DNA of 45,069 nucleotides from an uncultured Lachnospiraceae bacterium (GTDB lineage: Bacteria; Bacillota; Clostridia; Lachnospirales; Lachnospiraceae), in the NCBI GenBank assembly GCA_947165275.1, contig CAMUZQ010000014.1, forward strand, positions 1 to 45,069. The letters run 5' to 3'. Every line of letters starts with the position of its first letter. Positions within the stretch are counted from its first letter, which is position 1. A model generated the notes under the pieces. It did no database searches. It was not told where the DNA came from and saw only the letters and a program-made list of their open reading frames with translations. Both the position numbers and the translations under genes were made by a program. Of the stretch, positions 34,480 to 42,892 are shown piece after piece.

Positions 34480-35210
34480 GCCTGCACCTCCTTCATTCCA
34501 GCTTCCTCACCGGATACGGCCTTCTTTCCGCCGCAGACAGAATGTCTTGCGCAGGATGAGCAGTCCGAGCATCCGTTTTCCGTGGGATCCCAGCCTGTAC
34601 GCCTCGCTGCACCGATCTTGAGCTTGTTCATGACCGCTACGAAAAAGGCCATTACAAGGAATGCTCCCGGAGCCAGGATGAAAATATTAACAGGCTCATA
34701 TGCTGCGGGGGTGATCCTGATCCCGAATACGGTCCCCGCACCGACTATCTCCCTTACAGAGCCTATGAGAAGCAGTGCGAGCGTAAAGCCCAGCCCCATT
34801 CCGAGTCCGTCAAATATGGATTCCACAGGCCCCTTCTTTCCGGCATAGGCCTCGGCTCTTCCCATGATGATGCAGTTGACCACTATGAGGGGTATGTATA
34901 TCCCGAGAGCCGCGTAAACCGATGGAAAGAAGCCCTCCATAAGGAATTCCACTATGGTCACAAAAGACGCTATTATGACAATATATGAAGGGATGCGCAT
35001 CCTGTTGGGAATTATCCCTTTCAGCAGTGATATCATAAGGTTTGACGCTACAAGTATGGCTGTAGTGGAAAGTCCCATTCCGATAGCATTGGTTGCGCTT
35101 GTGGTGGTCGCAAGCGTCGGACACATTCCGAGTATCAGACAGAATACCGGATTTTCCACATAAATTCCGTTCCAGATCCTTTCAAGGGGCTTGTCCTTTT
35201 TATCTGTCAT
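34476..35210 (-). CDS. rnfE: Rnf complex subunit RnfE with Cys-rich C-terminal tail
   Basis: The 244-residue membrane subunit is related to RnfA (NPVFCLILGMCPTLATTTSA; LIVVNCIIMGRAEAYA). Beyond the last helix it has a tail of about 35 residues with five Cys in CSDCSSCARHSVC plus Lys/Glu, not needed in the core fold. The tail could carry a metal or disulfide; similar tails occur in some Clostridia, to my memory. It overlaps rnfG and rnfA by 4 nt each (ATGA), so translation is coupled. Confidence 0.94.
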   Translation of the reverse strand: MTDKKDKPLERIWNGIYVENPVFCLILGMCPTLATTTSATNAIGMGLSTTAILVASNLMISLLKGIIPNRMRIPSYIVIIASFVTIVEFLMEGFFPSVYAALGIYIPLIVVNCIIMGRAEAYAGKKGPVESIFDGLGMGLGFTLALLLIGSVREIVGAGTVFGIRITPAAYEPVNIFILAPGAFLVMAFFVAVMNKLKIGAARRTGWDPTENGCSDCSSCARHSVCGGKKAVSGEEAGMKEVQA

Positions 35211-35857
35211 GGCTGAAAGACCTCCTCATATGTTCTTGCGGCTATTACAGCGGCATTGACCGCATTTGTTACAGCATTGGTGGTTATGGTTGCTCCGCTT
35301 ATGGCATCTATCTCGTTTTCCGCAGTCTTCCCTGTCTTGGTATATACTATGATCTCATCGGCCGCAAGCTCCCTGAATCCGTCTATGAAGGGAGACTCCT
35401 TCGCCTTCATTCCCATGCCTGCCGTTTCCGAGAGCTTCAAAAATGATATGCCGTTTATCCTGTAAGAGCTGCCATCGGAGCTGATGCCGACCATTATCTC
35501 GATATCGCCTCCGTAACCGTCGCTGTCCGTGACATCGACCACATAGCCGAGCCTGCCCTTTCCGTCATCATACGCCTTGTCTATGGAATTAAGCTTCACG
35601 CCGGTGATGCTGCTGTCCGCAAGCCCCTTTTCATAGTTGCCGACAAAAGCCTGATCCTCAAGCCCTTCAGCCTCCTCAAATGATCCTGCCTCAGCGAATA
35701 CCGCCCGCTGGGAAGCAATCCTTGCTTCAGCCTGTTCCCTTGCTATGGGCTCCTTGGTGATATTGTAGACGAAGCCTAAAAGCATGCCTGCCACCACAGT
35801 GATACAGGTGACTATGATTATATCCTTGATCGCGGATGACTCTTTCTTCTTATTCAT
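35207..35857 (-). CDS. rnfG: Rnf complex FMN-binding subunit RnfG
   Basis: The 216-residue subunit has one N-terminal membrane helix (about 11-32) and an outer FMN_bind domain. SGAT at residues 187-190 is the ApbE target; FMN would be attached to Thr190. Its ATG overlaps the rnfD stop by 8 nt. Confidence 0.95.
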   Translation of the reverse strand: MNKKKESSAIKDIIIVTCITVVAGMLLGFVYNITKEPIAREQAEARIASQRAVFAEAGSFEEAEGLEDQAFVGNYEKGLADSSITGVKLNSIDKAYDDGKGRLGYVVDVTDSDGYGGDIEIMVGISSDGSSYRINGISFLKLSETAGMGMKAKESPFIDGFRELAADEIIVYTKTGKTAENEIDAISGATITTNAVTNAVNAAVIAARTYEEVFQP

Positions 35858-36839
35858 GCTTTGCCTCCTTCTCGCGCTTTATACCGAAAGCAAGAGGTCT
35901 CGTAAACTGCTCTATCATAGGGGTAAGGCAGTTCATGAAGATGATGGCATAGGATACGCCTTCATTTGACTTGGAGACCATCCTGAAAAGGAAGGTCAGT
36001 ATGCCGAGACATACGCCATAGATAAGCTGCCCCTTCGTGGTCATGGGTGATGAAGCATAGTCTGTCGCCATAAACCAGGCTCCGAGCATGAGTCCGCCTG
36101 CAAATATCTCGCATAAGGTATAATAAAACGGCGCTTCATAGCCTCTTATAAATGCAGTGATGAGTACAAGCACAAAGAAGGTCCCGATATAGCTCAGCGG
36201 TATCCTGAGATCTATAACCCTGATGCAGAGCAGGAAAACAGCTCCGATGAGGAGCGCCAATGCAGACGTCTCACCTATGGTCCCCAGTGTGGTCCCAAGG
36301 AAAAGATCTCCGAGAGGATAAGCCGCTCCCGTCTTTAATGCCGCAAGAGGGGTTGCAGAAGATACAGCATCCATCGCCGCTGCAGAGGATGCCATGATCC
36401 CGCCCTTTACAGCAAAATCCGTCATCTGTGATGAAAAAGAGATGATAAGGAAGCATCTTGCTCCCAGAGCCGGATTCATGAAGTTCTGGCCGATGCCACC
36501 GAAAAGCTGCTTTACGACTATGATGCCGAACACAGAGCCCAGGACCGGGATAAACAAAGGTACCTCCGGCGGCATGTTCAGGCCGATCAGGAGCCCGGTC
36601 ACGACAGCGGAAAGATCATAGACCGTGACCGGTCTTTTTGTGATCTTTTCAAATACATATTCAGAAAGTACTGATGAAGCAACAGATATCACAAGCACAA
36701 GAAGGGCATGCATGCCGTACAGGATGACTCCCGCCACGCTTGCGGGGATCAGTGAAAGGACTACAGCGCCCATTATCTTCTGTGTGGTTATATTATCCCT
36801 TACGTGCGGTGAAGGAGAAACATTATATACCGTATCCAT
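35850..36839 (-). CDS. rnfD: Rnf complex subunit RnfD
   Basis: The 329-residue integral membrane subunit has about eight to nine helices. AVSSATPLAAL contains the SSAT flavinylation site (Thr163 from this start). FGGIGQNFMNPALGARCFL is a family hallmark. The start is ATG 36839, giving the usual N-terminus ending in SPSPHVR; a longer frame to 36947 overlaps rnfC. It begins 2 nt after rnfC stops. Confidence 0.95.
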   Translation of the reverse strand: MDTVYNVSPSPHVRDNITTQKIMGAVVLSLIPASVAGVILYGMHALLVLVISVASSVLSEYVFEKITKRPVTVYDLSAVVTGLLIGLNMPPEVPLFIPVLGSVFGIIVVKQLFGGIGQNFMNPALGARCFLIISFSSQMTDFAVKGGIMASSAAAMDAVSSATPLAALKTGAAYPLGDLFLGTTLGTIGETSALALLIGAVFLLCIRVIDLRIPLSYIGTFFVLVLITAFIRGYEAPFYYTLCEIFAGGLMLGAWFMATDYASSPMTTKGQLIYGVCLGILTFLFRMVSKSNEGVSYAIIFMNCLTPMIEQFTRPLAFGIKREKEAKHE

Positions 36840-36841
36840 AC

Positions 36842-38155
36842 TTACTTTCTCCTTTCCGCAAGCAGAGTTCTGCGCATTGCCTTTATATTGGAAGCAAGGG
36901 GTCTCCTTGCCGGACAGGTGTAGGAACATGATCCGCACTCGACGCATTCCATACCGAATCTCTCAGCAAAAGCCTCCTTCGCTCCATTCTCCGCAAGATC
37001 CGACAGATCACAGGGCATGAGATGCGCAGGACACCCTCTCACGCAGCGTCCGCACTTGATGCACGGGGTTTCCTTTGCCGCGCTTACCGGATCCTTCAGG
37101 AAGCAGGTGATGGCTCCGCTGGTCTTTGTTACAGGCACATCAAGGCCGAACAGTGCGAATCCCATCATGGGACCTCCCGAGATAAGCTTTTCCGGAGCCG
37201 ACCTGAAGCCTCCCGCCTCATTGATTATATCCTGATAGGACATGCCTATCCGCACATCATAATTCTTCGGATTATTGACCGCATCCCCGGACACGGTGAA
37301 TATCCTGTGCATGAGAGGTCTTCCCTTGATGACAGCCTCATAAACCGCTATGACTGTGTCCACATTATTCACTATGCAGCCGGCATCGGCAGGCAGCATA
37401 GAGGAATTGACCTCTCTTCCCGTCACGGCGTAGATGAGTGATCTCTCAGAGCCCTCCGGGTATTTCGTTTTAAGTACCGCGACACTTATCCTGTCATGTC
37501 CCTTCACCGCCTCCTGCATCTTCTGTATCGCAAGAGGCTTGTTATTCTCTATCCCTATGACGCCCTTCGCTCCGGGAAAGATCTTCAATATGCATTCAAG
37601 CCCTCCCACAAGGTCATCGCTGTGCTCGAGCATGCATCTGTAATCAGAGGTCAGATAGGGCTCACACTCCGATCCGTTCACTATGATATGATCTATCCTG
37701 CCGGGCTCCTTCGGTGAGAGCTTCACATGGGTAGGGAAGCCCGCTCCTCCCATTCCGACGATCCCGGCTTCCTGTATCCTCTTTATTATGCCCTCCTTAT
37801 CCAGCGAATCCAGGGCTGCGGTATTGTATTCTTTTTCCGTATCGAGTCCGTCATTTTCCACGATTATGGCATCCACAGCATCACCCAGAGCATTTTTTCT
37901 CTTCTCTATACCCTTCACTGTCCCCGAAACCGATGCATATACCGGAGCCGATACGAAGCCGCCGGCTTCCGCGATCATCTGGCCTATAATGACCTGATCT
38001 CCCTTTTTCACCACCGGCTTTGCCGGAGCTCCGATATGCTGGGACAAAAGATAAACCATTTCCTTCCCCGGTGCCAGCGTCGTGATCGGCTGATCCATCG
38101 ATATCTCCTTCATGTCTTTGGGATGGATACCGCCCTTAAATGTCTTTAGACGCAA
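36842..38155 (-). CDS. rnfC: Rnf complex NADH-binding subunit RnfC
   Basis: The 437-residue peripheral subunit exchanges electrons with NAD. It shows GGIHP at the N-terminus, the NADH/FMN site GMGGAGFPTHVKL, GSECEPYLTSDYR, and two 4Fe-4S motifs, CIKCGRCVRGCP and CVECGSCSYTCP. I set the start at TTG 38155 because AGGAGG lies 8 nt before it and the protein then begins MRLKTFKGGIHP, the family N-terminus; the ATG-type start at 38203 would add an unrelated 16-residue segment. First gene of the Rnf operon. Confidence 0.94.
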   Translation of the reverse strand: MRLKTFKGGIHPKDMKEISMDQPITTLAPGKEMVYLLSQHIGAPAKPVVKKGDQVIIGQMIAEAGGFVSAPVYASVSGTVKGIEKRKNALGDAVDAIIVENDGLDTEKEYNTAALDSLDKEGIIKRIQEAGIVGMGGAGFPTHVKLSPKEPGRIDHIIVNGSECEPYLTSDYRCMLEHSDDLVGGLECILKIFPGAKGVIGIENNKPLAIQKMQEAVKGHDRISVAVLKTKYPEGSERSLIYAVTGREVNSSMLPADAGCIVNNVDTVIAVYEAVIKGRPLMHRIFTVSGDAVNNPKNYDVRIGMSYQDIINEAGGFRSAPEKLISGGPMMGFALFGLDVPVTKTSGAITCFLKDPVSAAKETPCIKCGRCVRGCPAHLMPCDLSDLAENGAKEAFAERFGMECVECGSCSYTCPARRPLASNIKAMRRTLLAERRK

Positions 38156-38238
38156 AATTCCGCCTCCTTTCAGATTTCCGCATATATATTCCCTCCGCGC
38201 CATAAGGATGCTAAGGCCACGCAGAAAGCTATCCTTTT

Positions 38239-38267
38239 ATCATACTCAACTTTACATGAATCGGCAA
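38239..38267 (-). promoter_or_regulatory. Predicted promoter of the rnf operon
   Basis: On the minus strand TTGCCG (38267-38262), 17 nt, TATGAT (38244-38239). It lies just after the stop of the upstream lipoprotein gene and about 84 nt before the rnfC start. No terminator separates the two genes, so read-through from upstream is also possible. Confidence 0.5.
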
Positions 38268-38276
38268 GGAGAACCC

Positions 38277-39887
38277 TCAGTCAGCGCTGTCCATATCATC
38301 CTTTTCAGCCGCGTCGATCTTTTTGCATTCAGCATCAAAAATCCTCAGGGCCCTGCCGTACTCCCCGTTAAGAAGTCCATAGATCCTGATCCACTCAGCC
38401 TTACCTCTCGGATCCTCCTCACTGCCGGATCTGTCAGCAAATACAGGGATGGACAATTCCTTAAGCTTCTTCCCCGTCTCATCATTCTGTCCGTCCGCAA
38501 CCGCGAGATCCGGTCTGCTGTTTATCAGTTCTTCAGAATCTGAAGCATCATCCCATCCTGCATAATGAATATCATCAGATTCCACAAGAGCGGATGCCTT
38601 GCTTTCAGTGATCTCATCAGCTTCACAACCGGAAAATCCCACATTCCCAAGGCTGTCCAGCTGACTGAAGAAATCCATTCCGGATGCAGATGCCACATAA
38701 GCCCTCCTTACAGGAGTCCTTATGACAGTTACATCAGCCGGGATGCCGGATGGAAGCAGAGCAAGCCTGGGAACAAGAAGATATCTGTCCTTGCCTGCCG
38801 TGATCCTGTATATATTATTGTCATATGAATCGATCTTAAAGCCCGTGGCATATTCCGGTATTATCTTTTCCCTGATCTTCATGCTCTTATATGCAGGAGC
38901 CTCTCCGTCAGGATCAGCCGCTGTAATGGTGGCGGAATCAAAATAAAGTGTGATCTCAGCTGTATCCGCAGTCACGGAAAGCTTCTGGTCGAAGGACTTT
39001 ACAGGTATGACAAATGAAGCCTCCTCATCCTCTTTATCAGCATCAAACTCCATCCCGTCGACCGTCATATGTTCATGCTCAGGAGATGACCAGGTGATCA
39101 TTGCCGCAGCCTCTCCCTCCTGTATCAGAAGAAGGGCAGGTGATCCTATGCTGTCCTCACCGGAAATCCCCTCAGTATCCACATCTATATAATACATTCC
39201 GTCTTCTATCTTAAGCTCCTTTGCGGTCTTATATCTTGATACCTTAAAGGCCTCATCCGGAAGTGAGGAGCTTTTGAACAAAAGCGTCCTGTCATACCAC
39301 TCCCCCTTATCCCCGCTGTATGCCGCATAGGAAAGAGCCTTATCAAGAGCCTCGACAGGTATCTTATAAAGACGGTCTCCCGCATCGTTTTGAGCAGGAC
39401 TGATATAGTTATCCTCAGAATCAGAAGCCGCCTCCGAAGCCGTGCCGGGATAAATGAAAAGATATTCATCGCTCTCTATCCTCAGCACTGCATTCATGCT
39501 GACATCCTCTGCCATAAGAAGAGTATCCGCGATCTCAAACCCGGGCGAGCTGCATCCGGTTTCGATAAGATATTCGCCCTTATTCAGCTCAGATGCCGTA
39601 ACCGGTGTAAGATTGCTGTCATCTGTCTCTTCCGGCGCCGTATCATCCGCAACATCGGCAACCTTACCGTATCGGGAGTTTTCGGATACTGTCTCTTCGG
39701 ATACCTCGGCCTCTGATACCGCCCTGCCCCCGTCAGCTTCCTCCCCGGTCTCAGTGCTCCCGGTGCCGTTTGAAGACGGGATCGCATTGTCTCCCACTCC
39801 GGAAGCCCTGCCTGTATTGCCGCAGCCGGATACAGCCGCGAATATCAGTATTGATAAAATTAATGTTATTATTCTCTTTTTGTTCAT
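38277..39887 (-). CDS. Lipoprotein: two iron-transport-associated-type domains plus a truncated BtuF/FepB-like binding domain
   Basis: The 536-residue product has a lipobox (VSGC) and an acidic Ser/Glu-rich linker. Two beta-rich segments follow (about residues 105-215 and 225-330) that resemble the domain found before Fe/B12-type binding proteins in Lachnospiraceae (second one: ITWSSPEHEHMTVDGMEF then FVIPVKSFDQKLSVTADT). The last 200 residues match the N-lobe and linker helix of a TroA/BtuF-type substrate-binding protein (VRRAYVASASGMDFFSQLDSLG; RPDLAVADGQ; IPVFADRSG; KAEWIRIYGLLNGEYGRAL). The protein then ends with KIDAAEKDDMDSAD; the C-lobe of about 150 residues expected in this family is absent and not found downstream. 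No ABC permease or ATPase is next to it; rnfC is. The start is ATG 39887 (MNKKRI). Ligand unknown; family recognition is from memory. Confidence 0.65.
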   Translation of the reverse strand: MNKKRIITLILSILIFAAVSGCGNTGRASGVGDNAIPSSNGTGSTETGEEADGGRAVSEAEVSEETVSENSRYGKVADVADDTAPEETDDSNLTPVTASELNKGEYLIETGCSSPGFEIADTLLMAEDVSMNAVLRIESDEYLFIYPGTASEAASDSEDNYISPAQNDAGDRLYKIPVEALDKALSYAAYSGDKGEWYDRTLLFKSSSLPDEAFKVSRYKTAKELKIEDGMYYIDVDTEGISGEDSIGSPALLLIQEGEAAAMITWSSPEHEHMTVDGMEFDADKEDEEASFVIPVKSFDQKLSVTADTAEITLYFDSATITAADPDGEAPAYKSMKIREKIIPEYATGFKIDSYDNNIYRITAGKDRYLLVPRLALLPSGIPADVTVIRTPVRRAYVASASGMDFFSQLDSLGNVGFSGCEADEITESKASALVESDDIHYAGWDDASDSEELINSRPDLAVADGQNDETGKKLKELSIPVFADRSGSEEDPRGKAEWIRIYGLLNGEYGRALRIFDAECKKIDAAEKDDMDSAD

Positions 39888-39964
39888 CTTACCTGTCATA
39901 TGCATTTTTTACCTCAATCGCCGGATTCTTTCAGATCGGATCAAGTTTTGGTGATCAAAAGGAT

Positions 39965-40011
39965 ATTATAGCATGACTTCTTGCGCGAGAAATAGGAATT
40001 TCGCGCAAGAA
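39965..40011 (-). promoter_or_regulatory. Extended -10 promoter overlapped by a 13-bp inverted repeat
   Basis: On the minus strand TGCTATAAT (TATAAT at 39970-39965) is a perfect extended -10 about 78 nt from the lipoprotein start. A 13-bp inverted repeat, arms 39978-39990 and 39999-40011 (core TTCTTGCGCGA / TCGCGCAAGAA), covers the spacer and -35 area. No good -35 box is present. A dimeric regulator could bind the repeat, or it is one of the hairpins that follow. Confidence 0.5.
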
Positions 40012-40095
40012 CTCCGCGTTCCGCGGAGCACGCCCCTTGCTTCGCAAGGACCTGGTCAAATACGATTCTTGTTTTTTCGATAAAAAACAAGAATC
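40012..40095 (-). repeat. Run of three further hairpins between the kinase and lipoprotein genes
   Basis: CTCCGCG-TTC-CGCGGAG (40012-40028), CCTTGC-TTC-GCAAGG (40035-40049), and a 14-bp perfect hairpin with CGAT loop (40064-40077 with 40082-40095). Together with the repeat at 39978-40011 there are four hairpins in 118 bp. The last one may act as a terminator for the kinase gene, but its T run is in the 5' arm and not after the stem. The rest of 39888-40145 is non-coding. Confidence 0.6.
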
Positions 40096-40145
40096 TATAC
40101 TCCATTGCAGATCATCTGAACAGCTTCTTTTCTGTACATTTCAAC

Positions 40146-40928
40146 TCAACGTAGGGAAAGAGGAGCAGAGGTGGTATGCCGGTCCACCGCCTGAGACCAT
40201 GTCAAGCCTGACTCCTTTGAAAGCTTAAGCTCAAGATCAGCAGCCTTTGTTTTTTCAAGACAAAGCCTTACATTAGCCATATCACTGAATTCAACAAAAG
40301 CTTCCGCGGTGTCCCTCGGACTTCCTGTCGATATCTTTCTTTCGATCAGCCGTTCCTTAAGCATATCCGGATCGGCCTTTACAGATATCGTATAATCGGC
40401 CATATCCGAAAGATCTCTCCAGCCTTCTTCATTAAGGAGCAGATAGTTTCCCTCCAGGATGATCATATCCCCATCGACAAAAACAGCATCCTCTACAGGA
40501 TTATGAAGAAGCCGGTTATATACCGGCCACCCGCAGTTTTTCCCTGAAGCCAATTCCTGCAGCTTATCCTTGAGAAGTTCCAGATCAAAGGTAACAGGAG
40601 CTCCTTTTATGTCAACCATGGGAACCTCCCTGCCATCAATAAAGGCAGTATGGGATATTAAGTAATCCTGCCTTCTGTGAAACCCGTCCATGCCTATGGC
40701 CTGAAGCTTTTTTCCGGGTATGACATCCTTTGAAAGTTTTTCCAGAAAGCCAGATAACGTGCTTTTTCCTGCTCCAGGCGGAGCTGCGAGCATTACAAGC
40801 AGACGACTGCCTTTTCGTGAATGCATTTCTGACAGACGTTTCAAAAGAGGGATGAAAACAGTATTTATCTCCTCATTTCTGTATAACGCCTTTATCTCTA
40901 TCCCATTGTTGTCATATACATATTCCAT
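40146..40928 (-). CDS. P-loop nucleoside/sugar kinase family protein (YggC/FrcK-like)
   Basis: The 260-residue cytoplasmic protein has a Walker A motif AAPPGAGKSTLS near residue 50 and segments typical of the uridine kinase/pantothenate kinase-related YggC family: GMDGFHRRQDYL, KGAPVTFD, PVYNRLLHNPVEDA, IILEGNYLLLNEEGW. Homologues phosphorylate sugars or nucleosides; the substrate is not evident here. The ATG has AAGGAG 9 nt upstream. It is on its own between two non-coding gaps, downstream of recJ. Confidence 0.85.
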   Translation of the reverse strand: MEYVYDNNGIEIKALYRNEEINTVFIPLLKRLSEMHSRKGSRLLVMLAAPPGAGKSTLSGFLEKLSKDVIPGKKLQAIGMDGFHRRQDYLISHTAFIDGREVPMVDIKGAPVTFDLELLKDKLQELASGKNCGWPVYNRLLHNPVEDAVFVDGDMIILEGNYLLLNEEGWRDLSDMADYTISVKADPDMLKERLIERKISTGSPRDTAEAFVEFSDMANVRLCLEKTKAADLELKLSKESGLTWSQAVDRHTTSAPLSLR

Positions 40929-41152
40929 ATCGTATGGCTCCTTATGCTCAGCTCCTTACTCCTTCTTTTATCATGCCGGATCCTGCGCATCAGTCTGCCT
41001 CAATAAGTCCATGTTCATGCATAATCCCTTTTCCTCCTCTTATAACAGCAGGATATATTTCGATAAACGCATTTTTACTGACATAAAGCAGCAGGTTTTG
41101 ATCCTGAAAAGATTTTATAGCAGCAGTATATAAATGACAACAGACGCAGGTT
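40929..41152. other. Intergenic region recJ to kinase gene; possible gene remnant
   Basis: No complete gene is seen. On the minus strand one frame is open from about 41120 down to a TGA at 40990 and reads like coding sequence (for example LLLYVSKNAFIEIYPAVIRG and KGIMHEHGLIEAD) but lacks a start codon near its beginning. A strong GAGGAGG site precedes an ATG at 41022 in this frame, giving only MHEHGLIEAD. It may be a leader peptide or a decayed gene. Confidence 0.3.
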
Positions 41153-42892
41153 TCAGCAGTAATGCTCTATCCTTATCTGAAGGCTGCGTTCTCCGCGGTA
41201 TTCATTTATCTCCACGGAATAAAGGAGGCTGATGCTTTTGTTTTCATTGATAAACCGCAGCAGCTCCTCCACATCTCCGAAAAAGACGGCAGAAAGAGTT
41301 TTTCCTTTATCTGACGCGCTGCATTTTAATACATTCCGGTTCTTTCCGTATATGTTCGTATTTGTAAGCCTTACATCCCTTACAGCAAAAAGCGGTTTTG
41401 GATTTTCCGGCCCGAAGGGCTCAAGCTTCAATATATCCCCGGCAAGCCTCATATCAACATACGAAAAGGGCAGCACCATATCAAACCTGATCTTCGTGAT
41501 CAGATCATGTTCACTCAATGTGCAGCTCTCATTGAGCCTTCTGGCAAGGATCTCCGGCTTTATGCCCTCCTTAAGGCTCAATCCCCCGGCCATCCTGTGT
41601 CCGCCGTATTTTTCAAAAAGCTCCGAAACCCCGGTCATGGCCTCATACATATCATATTCATCTATAGAGCGTCCGGAGCCTTTGATCCCGCTTTCGCCGT
41701 CTGTGAGCACAAAGGACGGTTTTCCGGTCTTCTCCCTCACCCTGCCCGCTATTATCCCCGCCACGGATTCATGTGTTTCGGGAAGATATATGACAAGTAC
41801 CCTGTCCTCTTCCATATCAGGTGAGAGCGCCTGCTCCAGCGCCTTTGCTGTGCCTTTTTCCGTCATATCCTTGCGGTCATTATTCATGGCGACAAGCATG
41901 TCTGCCAGTCTTTCCGCCTCCCGGGGATCCTCAGCCTCCAGCAGCTCATAGGCATTGTCTGCGGTGGCAAGCCGTCCCGTGGCATTTATGCATGGACCGA
42001 GAACAAACCCCACATGATAAGGGCGCAGTTCACAGCCCTCCACCCCCTGTGCCCTGATAAGGGCCCTCATACCGGGATTTGAGGTATTGCTGAGCCTTTT
42101 AAGCCCTGCAGACACCAGGGATCTGTTTTCATCCCTTAAGGGCATGATGTCTCCGATGACTGCAAAAGCGGCAAATTCGACCAGATCATCCATCTGCTCC
42201 CTGCCAAGACCCTGTCTTTCAAAAAGAGCTGCTATCACCTTAAATGCCACCTGGGCGCCGCATATCCCGGTAAAGCCATAGAAGGAATCACTCCGTTTTA
42301 TGTCAACCACAGCATCTGCTTCGGGAAGCTCCTCCACCCGTACCCCGTCCTCCATATGAAAAGGCACCTCGTGATGATCGGTCACTATCACCGTCATCCC
42401 AAGCTCATGGGCAAGCCTTATCTGAGAAGCTGCCGAGATCCCGTTATCGCAGGTTATGATACAGTCTACACCTGACTGTGCCGCCTCCCTTATCAGTCTT
42501 TCATTCAGTCCGTAGCCGTCGGTGATCCTGTGGGGGATGGCATGGTCAGCCTTTGCCCCTGCTCTTTTCAATCCCGTAGTCAGGATATATGCCGCGCATA
42601 CACCGTCTATATCATAATCCCCTATGACCCTGATCCTTTTTCCCCCGCTTATCATCCCTGAAAGTATATCCGTACACTTTCCGATGTCAGGCAGTCTTTC
42701 ATAGGAATAGCTCCCGGAGATATCAGGCTCCAGATATTTTATTACCTGATCTCTTCCGGGAAGGCGCCTGTCATCCCCGGATGTGATGCGGTTTACCAAA
42801 AGTCTCGCCATTGCTGGCGAGACCCCGTAGCTTTCTGACAGTGCCCGGTAATCACCGGGGATCTGCTTTTCATACCATAGCTCTTTTTTCAA
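41153..42892 (-). CDS. recJ: Single-stranded-DNA-specific exonuclease RecJ
   Basis: The 579-residue 5'-3' exonuclease acts in recombination and mismatch repair. It has DHH-family motifs IGDYDIDGVCAAY (motif I), CDNGIS (motif II) and VTDHHEVP (motif III), the DHHA1 region with KYGGHRMAGGLSL, and a C-terminal OB fold. Length is normal. The ATG overlaps the ptsI stop by 4 nt (ATGA). Confidence 0.96.
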   Translation of the reverse strand: MKKELWYEKQIPGDYRALSESYGVSPAMARLLVNRITSGDDRRLPGRDQVIKYLEPDISGSYSYERLPDIGKCTDILSGMISGGKRIRVIGDYDIDGVCAAYILTTGLKRAGAKADHAIPHRITDGYGLNERLIREAAQSGVDCIITCDNGISAASQIRLAHELGMTVIVTDHHEVPFHMEDGVRVEELPEADAVVDIKRSDSFYGFTGICGAQVAFKVIAALFERQGLGREQMDDLVEFAAFAVIGDIMPLRDENRSLVSAGLKRLSNTSNPGMRALIRAQGVEGCELRPYHVGFVLGPCINATGRLATADNAYELLEAEDPREAERLADMLVAMNNDRKDMTEKGTAKALEQALSPDMEEDRVLVIYLPETHESVAGIIAGRVREKTGKPSFVLTDGESGIKGSGRSIDEYDMYEAMTGVSELFEKYGGHRMAGGLSLKEGIKPEILARRLNESCTLSEHDLITKIRFDMVLPFSYVDMRLAGDILKLEPFGPENPKPLFAVRDVRLTNTNIYGKNRNVLKCSASDKGKTLSAVFFGDVEELLRFINENKSISLLYSVEINEYRGERSLQIRIEHYC

